Shown here: in pieces, positions 6,963-11,222 of the stretch
Position numbering within the stretch: the stretch's first letter is position 1
Layout: the number at the start of each line of letters is the position of its first letter
NCBI GenBank assembly: GCA_002401525.1
Contig: NVTH01000064.1
Coordinates: 1 to 11,222 of the forward strand
Length of the DNA stretch: 11,222 bases
Reading direction: 5' to 3'
DNA from: Moraxellaceae bacterium
Lineage (GTDB): Bacteria; Pseudomonadota; Gammaproteobacteria; Pseudomonadales; UBA3067
Position numbers and translations under genes: made by a program
The notes under the pieces: generated by a model
The model's input: the letters and a program-made list of their open reading frames with translations, nothing else
What the model was told of the DNA's origin: nothing
Database searches by the model: none

Positions 6963-7538
6963 TCAAACTAAAAAGTTTTTCAGTAAGTCATGGCCGTACT
7001 CAGTGAGAATGGACTCAGGATGAAATTGAACCCCTTCCACATCAAGAGTTTTATGCTTGATGCCCATAATTTCATCCATGCCCCCTTCCTCATCTTCGGT
7101 CCAGGCAGTGATTACAAAATCATCCGGCAAGCTACTGCCCTCCACCACCAACGAATGATATCGGGTGGCTACGAATGGCTTTGCTAAACCCTCAAATACG
7201 CCCAGGCCATTGTGATGCACCGCAGAGGTTTTGCCGTGCATCACTTGCTTCGCTCGAATTACTTTGCCACCAAACGCTTGAGCAATGCTTTGATGCCCCA
7301 AACAAATCCCTAAAATAGGAATCTTGCCAGCAAACTGCTTAATCACCTGCAACGAAATCCCAGCTTCATTGGGAGTACACGGCCCAGGAGAAATCACAAT
7401 ATGAGCGGGATTTTTGGCAGTAATTTCATCCAGGCTAATGTCATCATTACGGAACACCTCAACGTCAGCCCCCAACTCACCAAGGTACTGCACCACGTTG
7501 TAGGTAAACGAATCATAATTATCAATCATTAATAACAT
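6963..7538 (-). CDS. trpG: Anthranilate synthase, glutamine amidotransferase subunit
   Basis: TrpG hydrolyses glutamine and feeds ammonia to TrpE to make anthranilate from chorismate. It is a 191-residue class I glutamine amidotransferase with the catalytic triad Cys79 (GICLGHQS), His173 and Glu175 (QFHPES). [12 protein letters not shown] from 51 is typical of the TrpG/PabA group, and the same subunit often serves both anthranilate and p-aminobenzoate synthases. The start [10 protein letters not shown] matches Pseudomonas TrpG, with GAGAG about 6-7 bases upstream. It lies 63 bases downstream of trpE and clearly shares its operon. Confidence 0.96.
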   Translation of the reverse strand: MLLMIDNYDSFTYNVVQYLGELGADVEVFRNDDISLDEITAKNPAHIVISPGPCTPNEAGISLQVIKQFAGKIPILGICLGHQSIAQAFGGKVIRAKQVMHGKTSAVHHNGLGVFEGLAKPFVATRYHSLVVEGSSLPDDFVITAWTEDEEGGMDEIMGIKHKTLDVEGVQFHPESILTEYGHDLLKNFLV

Positions 7539-7601
7539 AACGGACTCTCTGTAAACTGAGTGGAAAACCTTTCAATGCCAACGTTCTTTGACCCTAAAAA
7601 C

Positions 7602-9083
7602 TTAGGAGGGAATTAAGCCGTTGGACGCCATTGCCACCGCACGAAAAATTGCGCGACCTTTATTTAAGGTTTCTTTCCATTCCAAACGAGGCACCGAATC
7701 CGCAACTATTCCTGCTCCGGCTTGAATATAAAGTTTACCGTCCTTAATCACGGCAGTGCGAATCGCGATCGCAGTGTCCATATCACCCTGCCAAGAGAGA
7801 TACCCCACTGCGCCACCGTATACGCCGCGTTTCACCGGCTCCAGTTCATCAATAATTTCCATTGCCCGAACTTTCGGAGCACCGCTTAAAGTGCCAGCTG
7901 GAAAAGTCGCTCGCAGAACGTCGAGAGAGGTACAGCCTTCTTTTAAGTCAGCTTCCACATTGGAGACGATGTGCATCACATGAGAATACCGCTCCACCGT
8001 CATCTGCTCGCTGACTTCAACGCTGCCTATTTCAGCCACCCTACCAATATCATTGCGGCCTAAATCAATCAGCATCAAATGCTCAGCAATTTCTTTTGGA
8101 TCTGCCAGCAGCTCCTTCTCCAAACGCAAATCGTCGGCTTCGTTTTTGCCGCGCTTACGAGTCCCAGCCAAGGGCCGCACCGCAATTTTTCCGTTCTCGG
8201 CCCGCGCTAATATTTCCGGAGAGGAACCCACCACATTGAAATCACCAAAATCATAGAAATAAAGATAAGGCGAGGGATTCATATAGCGCAATGCGCGGTA
8301 AAGCGACAAGGGAGACGCGTGGTAATCAATGGTCATGCGCTGAGAGAGCACTACCTGCATCACGTCTCCTGCCAATACATACTCCTTGATGTCTTCGACC
8401 GCTTGCTCGAATTCGTGCTGACCGAAATCCGAAACAAAGTCTCCATCCTTCACGTCACAAACTACTTCAACCTCTTCTTCCTGCACATAAGGCGCTTTGA
8501 GCTGATCCACCAGTTGCTGGAGCCGCAGCTGGCCGGTTTCAAAAACGTCAGGCTCAGTCACATCAAGGTGTTTAATAATTGAAATTGAACCGCGTAGATT
8601 ATCAAACACCACCACTTCGTCCGATACCATTAGCAAGATATCGGGGGTTCCGATGGGATCGTGCTCAGGCATTTTTCGTAAGCGTTTCTCTACAAACCGA
8701 ATCGTGTCGTAACCAAAGTAACCCACCAACCCACCGTTAAAGCGCGGCAAACCTTCAATCTCCGGCACTCGATAACGGGATTGAAACTGCTCAACAAACA
8801 GCAAAGGATCCTCGACCTCGCGCTCTTCTATCACTTCACCGTGACAGATGACTTGCACATTGTGGTCAACAATCTTCAAATAACGATGACAGGGCAAACC
8901 AATAATTGAATACCGGCCCCATTTTTCTCCGCCCTGAACAGACTCCAACAGGTAGGTGAAAGGACCATTGGCCAGTTTTTGATAGGTGCTTAGGGGGGTA
9001 TCTAAATCCGCCAAGACTTCGCGGACGATAGGAATGCGATTAAAGCCTTGATCCACATAGGCTTGAAACTGTTCGACGTTCAT
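7602..9083 (-). CDS. trpE: Anthranilate synthase component I
   Basis: TrpE converts chorismate and ammonia to anthranilate, the committed and feedback-inhibited step of tryptophan synthesis. The 493-residue protein has the tryptophan-binding element LLES at 45-48 and the second contact block NPSPYLYF from 269, so allosteric inhibition by tryptophan is expected. Chorismate-site blocks are [10 protein letters not shown] from 303, [12 protein letters not shown] from 334, GTLSGAPK from 397 and GAGIVADS from 456. The start is the ATG at 9083, with AAGGA 7 bases upstream and an N-terminus matching Pseudomonas TrpE; an in-frame TTG at 9101 is not needed. It heads the operon trpE, trpG, trpD, trpC. 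A probable leader peptide and attenuator precede it, so control by tRNA-Trp charging is likely in addition to feedback. Confidence 0.97.
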   Translation of the reverse strand: MNVEQFQAYVDQGFNRIPIVREVLADLDTPLSTYQKLANGPFTYLLESVQGGEKWGRYSIIGLPCHRYLKIVDHNVQVICHGEVIEEREVEDPLLFVEQFQSRYRVPEIEGLPRFNGGLVGYFGYDTIRFVEKRLRKMPEHDPIGTPDILLMVSDEVVVFDNLRGSISIIKHLDVTEPDVFETGQLRLQQLVDQLKAPYVQEEEVEVVCDVKDGDFVSDFGQHEFEQAVEDIKEYVLAGDVMQVVLSQRMTIDYHASPLSLYRALRYMNPSPYLYFYDFGDFNVVGSSPEILARAENGKIAVRPLAGTRKRGKNEADDLRLEKELLADPKEIAEHLMLIDLGRNDIGRVAEIGSVEVSEQMTVERYSHVMHIVSNVEADLKEGCTSLDVLRATFPAGTLSGAPKVRAMEIIDELEPVKRGVYGGAVGYLSWQGDMDTAIAIRTAVIKDGKLYIQAGAGIVADSVPRLEWKETLNKGRAIFRAVAMASNGLIPS

Positions 9084-9131
9084 TACAGTATCCTTAAACA
9101 AATGAAACAGAGTGCTCGGTATATACCAGCT

Positions 9132-9157
9132 AAAAACTAAGTCATTGAAATACTTAG
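9132..9157 (-). terminator. Attenuator-like stem with T-run before trpE
   Basis: Read leftwards, CTAAGT (9157-9152) pairs with ACTTAG (9142-9137) around a 9-base loop, and five T follow at 9136-9132. It lies 20 bases after the leader-peptide stop and about 50 bases before trpE, where an attenuator terminator would sit. The stem is short and AT-rich, so it would be weak. Confidence 0.45.
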
Positions 9158-9176
9158 ACTACAATACAATTGGCAT

Positions 9177-9245
9177 TCACCATCGCCAACGCTGGACGTA
9201 GCGCACTATCTGTCTTACCACTTGCCTACTGTAAATAAATTTCAC
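9177..9245 (-). CDS. trpL: Probable trp leader peptide (22 residues, ends Trp-Arg-Trp)
   Basis: A 22-codon reading frame starts with GTG at 9245, has TAGGA at 9257-9253 placed 7 bases upstream, begins Met-Lys-Phe-Ile-Tyr and ends Arg-Trp-Arg-Trp-stop. Two Trp codons within the last three sense codons are far above chance for so short a frame. Directly over them, GTTGGC (9190-9185) pairs with GCCAAT (9174-9169), so a ribosome stalled for lack of charged tRNA-Trp would cover the left arm, as in segment 1:2 of known trp attenuators. A stem with a T-run follows. In the family, such leaders couple tryptophanyl-tRNA supply to readthrough into trpE. I did not find a convincing antiterminator pairing: only ATTG with CAAT, 4 bp. 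The start codon and length are inferred; the frame is too short to be tested by similarity here. Confidence 0.62.
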   Translation of the reverse strand: MKFIYSRQVVRQIVRYVQRWRW

Positions 9246-9262
9246 TTGTAAATCCTATGGAA

Positions 9263-9277
9263 AGCTTGAGTCAAGCT
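9263..9277. promoter_or_regulatory. 15-bp palindrome upstream of the trp leader
   Basis: AGCTTGA (9263-9269) and TCAAGCT (9271-9277) are perfect complements around one base. It lies just upstream of the leader peptide's ribosome binding site, a fitting place for a repressor site or a short RNA hairpin. It does not resemble the E. coli TrpR operator, which centres on CTAG. A TTGACT on the minus strand (9274-9269) lies inside it. Confidence 0.45.
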
Positions 9278-9463
9278 CCACGTAAATCGATCTTGGACCC
9301 CATCTTCAAGTCAAAGCCCAATGCAAGGGACTTTTCGGGGGCCGACGTAGAAGGAATTCTAGCCCAAATAATTTTATAGGGACAGAGCCGTGGACAACTT
9401 TGTGCGCTCTGCGGCCCGGGCAACAATCCTAACGTTAGAGGCGTCTCAAGCCGTTCTCCACTG

Positions 9464-10606
9464 CTACAGGGCCGCCACAGCAATCCGATCCCCTACGTAC
9501 GTGCCCATGTATAATTTATTCTTCAATCGAATCGCAACCGTTGCCGCCCCAAAAGGAAGCCCGTCATGGCTCAACAGGATGCTGTGCTCAAAAGTAAGCG
9601 GATCCACAGAAACGATATCAAACCCCGCCACGCAGCTATAGCCCTTCTTTTGCCAGCAAAACGCCATCTTTAAAATCGACGCGCTTTGAGAAGCCACTAA
9701 TAAATTACCATCGGCATCCCAAGAAATATTATCCGGCCGCAGCACCTTAATTTCGTTCAATAGCTCACCGGTATGGCGGTTGATCTTTTTAACTCGATTG
9801 TTTAAGTATTCATTGAGATAAATAATACCTCCTCGGGGTGACACCTGAATGCCATTCGCATAAGCAGCGTCCGTTCCCGCCACTTTAGAAAACCCGTTGC
9901 CAGGAGACCATTCAAGTACATAACCAATCTTAGCCCCGAGCAAGCCCTGCGCAGCTTTCAACATACCCTTCACACTCACCAAATCAGAGCCTGTATGAGT
10001 GACCAAAAAACCTCCCTCTGGAAGCGCGGCTACGTCGTTCAGTACACTTCCCTCGGGTGATTCAGCACAGCCGCGCCAAACTAGCGTAACCCCCGAATCA
10101 GTCTGATTCACCTGAAAGAACTCAACCGATTCTCGCTTCGCATGATTCACCACCAGTAGCTGCAACGCACCATCACTGCGCGATGACAACCCAATCCCAT
10201 GGGGATTAAAATCATTACCCTCAGGCCTGTCACAGTTTGGATCGCCCCAACGAGATTCCACCGCCACGCTGGGTTGCTGCGCAGAAATTGGAAATAAAAG
10301 TGAAATAGCATTGTTGCGAGTATCCAACAAAGACAAGCGTCCAACCCCCTGGCCTAGCTTAAATTCGCTCACGATAACCAATTCATCACCAGGAAGGCTG
10401 ACCATGTCTTCCGGATTATTAAAACCGCATATTACGGACAGCCCATCTTGGCTTGCGCAATCCGCCTCCACCAATAAACTATTGCCACAACCAGGCAAAA
10501 GCAGAGTCAATATAATCAACACCAACGACGCTTTTAAACGCCCCAATAAATCATCTAGGCGTACACCATTAAACTCGCCATCAACAACAGCCTCAGTTGT
10601 TTTCAT
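9464..10606 (-). CDS. Paraoxonase/arylesterase-family lipoprotein, probable lactonase
   Basis: This 380-residue protein looks like a six-bladed propeller of the serum paraoxonase (PON) family. The residues that bind the two calcium ions in human PON1 all have counterparts: Glu66-Asp67 (NPEDMVSLP), Asn190 (LNDV), Asn251 (YANGI) and Asp292-Asn293 (DNIS). The catalytic His pair is His136 (FNPHGI) and His155 (VVNHA), 19 residues apart as in PON1. Family members hydrolyse lactones, often including acyl-homoserine lactones, and aryl esters; the substrate here is unknown. A hydrophobic stretch at 26-39 ending Leu-Pro-Gly-Cys40 looks like a lipobox, so the mature protein is probably a lipoprotein facing the periplasm. 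The stretch before it is unusually long (25 residues) and partly acidic, and the Pro at -2 is atypical. The start ATG has GAGG 7 bases upstream. It stands alone between the trp region and a sensor kinase on the same strand. Confidence 0.85.
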   Translation of the reverse strand: MKTTEAVVDGEFNGVRLDDLLGRLKASLVLIILTLLLPGCGNSLLVEADCASQDGLSVICGFNNPEDMVSLPGDELVIVSEFKLGQGVGRLSLLDTRNNAISLLFPISAQQPSVAVESRWGDPNCDRPEGNDFNPHGIGLSSRSDGALQLLVVNHAKRESVEFFQVNQTDSGVTLVWRGCAESPEGSVLNDVAALPEGGFLVTHTGSDLVSVKGMLKAAQGLLGAKIGYVLEWSPGNGFSKVAGTDAAYANGIQVSPRGGIIYLNEYLNNRVKKINRHTGELLNEIKVLRPDNISWDADGNLLVASQSASILKMAFCWQKKGYSCVAGFDIVSVDPLTFEHSILLSHDGLPFGAATVAIRLKNKLYMGTYVGDRIAVAAL

Positions 10607-10681
10607 AATTCGGCCTCTATTTTTTTATGATTATTTTTAGATCTGTTTTTGTCGCGACTAACGACTTTAAAATTAATAACT

Positions 10682-10721
10682 AATCCCTTGCAATGAAACC
10701 GCCTGTTTCGCTTAAGGGATT
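10682..10721. terminator. Two-part hairpin between the sensor kinase and the lipoprotein gene
   Basis: AATCCCTT (10682-10689) pairs with AAGGGATT (10714-10721), and inside it GAAAC (10695-10699) pairs with GTTTC (10705-10709) over a 5-base loop, 13 bp in all with a small internal loop. Leftward of it, after the kinase stop, the sequence is AT-rich but has no pure T-run (TTAGTTATTAATTTT). It may end the kinase transcript or be a control hairpin upstream of the lipoprotein gene, which starts 76 bases further on. Confidence 0.45.
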
Positions 10722-10852
10722 TAACGCAGATTAGGACAAATTATTTTTCTTCTTATTAATCCAAACTGTACTCCAATTATTCCGCAACTTATACATCGCA
10801 TCGAATGTTGCGCCACACCAACACAAATAAATCGTTAAGGGCATATTGCAGA

Positions 10853-11221
10853 TTAATGAAGCGTATCTGGGGGCGTCGCGATCGCCTCGGCAAGCGTGGC
10901 CTCCAAATCATTGCGCACGATGGGTTTGGTTAATACCGCATTCATGCCGCAAGCCAAACATTTATCTCTATTTTCCGCCATCGCATGGGCGGTCAGCGCG
11001 ACAATATTAATCGGCGCAATATTATTTTCTGTCTCTTTTTCACGAATCTTTTGGGTGCACTCGTATCCGTCCATTTCTGGCATTTCACAATCCATTAATA
11101 TCACATCGTACAAAGCATCAGCACTCGACAATCGATCTTCAAAGGCCTTCAAAGCCACCACCCCATTCTCTGCCAGCTCAATGGTCGCACCGTAGTTTTC
11201 CAACAGGCGCTTAATCACCAG
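10853..11221 (-). CDS. Sensor kinase or response regulator, C-terminal receiver domain (5' end cut)
   Basis: The frame runs off the right edge of the window; the GTG at 11218 is an internal valine, preceded by an in-frame leucine codon. What is visible is about 122 residues of a receiver domain missing its first strand and the acidic pair. The phospho-acceptor Asp is in MDCEMPEMDG, the Thr in ALTAH and the Lys in LTKPI. These motifs, with CGMNAVLTKP, are typical of receivers at the end of BarA-like hybrid histidine kinases, so a membrane sensor kinase upstream is likely but unseen. The protein ends soon after the domain with no HPt. It shares motifs with the second receiver at the left end of the window, but the two are separate genes and not duplicates at the sequence level. 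Confidence 0.88.
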   Translation of the reverse strand: MVIKRLLENYGATIELAENGVVALKAFEDRLSSADALYDVILMDCEMPEMDGYECTQKIREKETENNIAPINIVALTAHAMAENRDKCLACGMNAVLTKPIVRNDLEATLAEAIATPPDTLH

Positions 11222-11222
11222 C

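Larger units (their letters stand above)
9084..9463 (-). promoter_or_regulatory. trp operon leader and control region
   Basis: The 380 bases between trpE and the upstream lipoprotein gene hold no full-size gene. In the direction of trp transcription I see the end of the upstream gene, a weak CAGAGC/GCTCTG stem (9406-9411 with 9383-9388) that might end that transcript, the AT boxes TATAAA (9378-9373) and TAGAAT (9361-9356) that could be -10 elements but lack good -35 partners, a 15-bp palindrome (9277-9263), the leader peptide (9245-9177) and the attenuator-like stem (9157-9132). The true promoter could not be settled by eye. Confidence 0.6.

Noticed and set aside
9246..9274. TTGACT-17-TTACAA as the trp promoter
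   Set aside because: The -10 matches poorly and the start would fall inside the leader peptide, removing its start codon from the transcript.
9429..9438. CTAACGTTAG palindrome after the lipoprotein gene
   Set aside because: A 10-bp palindrome of this kind is expected by chance in a window of this size and has no context.
9271..9483. 70-codon minus-strand frame between trpE and the lipoprotein gene
   Set aside because: It overlaps the end of the lipoprotein gene in another frame, has no recognisable domain, a Cys/Pro/Arg/Ser-rich composition typical of chance frames, and no clear ribosome binding site.
10311..10640. 109-codon plus-strand frame opposite the start of the lipoprotein gene
   Set aside because: It is antisense to a gene with clear family motifs and has no recognisable domain; the same holds for the other antisense frames across trpE, trpD, trpG, osmC and crp's neighbours.

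Overview
The window looks like chromosomal DNA of a free-living gammaproteobacterium, probably related to Pseudomonas or to marine Cellvibrio-type bacteria. The reasons are the close similarity of CRP, SpeD, Coq7, TrpE/G/D/C and the YhfA-type OsmC protein to gammaproteobacterial versions, and a gene order (HIT, coq7, speD, osmC, crp/vfr, trpC, trpD, trpG) that I recall from Pseudomonas aeruginosa. No tRNA, rRNA, CRISPR array, insertion sequence or phage gene is visible. The species cannot be named from the sequence alone.

Layout. Positions 2-868 (+) hold the C-terminal end of a hybrid sensor kinase with two receiver domains, cut by the window edge. Positions 1015-2138 (+) hold a HinT-like HIT protein and the ubiquinone hydroxylase coq7. 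Facing them on the minus strand is a cluster transcribed osmC/yhfA, then a VOC-fold protein, then speD (3991 down to 2245). The spacer from 3992 to 4206 is a divergent control region, with crp reading rightwards (4207-4839). A long imperfect hairpin (4886-4959) separates crp from the convergent tryptophan genes. The trp genes are on the minus strand in the order trpE, trpG, trpD, trpC (9083 down to 4983). Upstream of trpE is a 380-base spacer, and then a lipoprotein of the paraoxonase/arylesterase family (10606-9464). The right edge (10853-11221, minus) is the C-terminal receiver domain of a second sensor kinase, also cut.

How they fit together. TrpE and TrpG form anthranilate synthase, and TrpD and TrpC carry out later steps of tryptophan synthesis; trpF, trpB and trpA are not in the window. 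The spacer before trpE appears to encode an undeclared 22-residue leader peptide. It starts at a GTG with a well-placed ribosome binding site, ends Trp-Arg-Trp-stop, and is followed by a hairpin over the Trp codons and then a weak stem with a run of five T. This is the layout of a transcription attenuator and is the most interesting observation here. Other items are a five-copy 12-bp repeat that supplies the ribosome binding site of speD, an 11-bp direct repeat spaced 21 bp in the osmC/crp control region, and a 15-bp palindrome upstream of the trp leader.

I found no defence system, secondary-metabolite cluster or other clearly new multi-gene system. Most of the window is housekeeping, and the novelty is regulatory.
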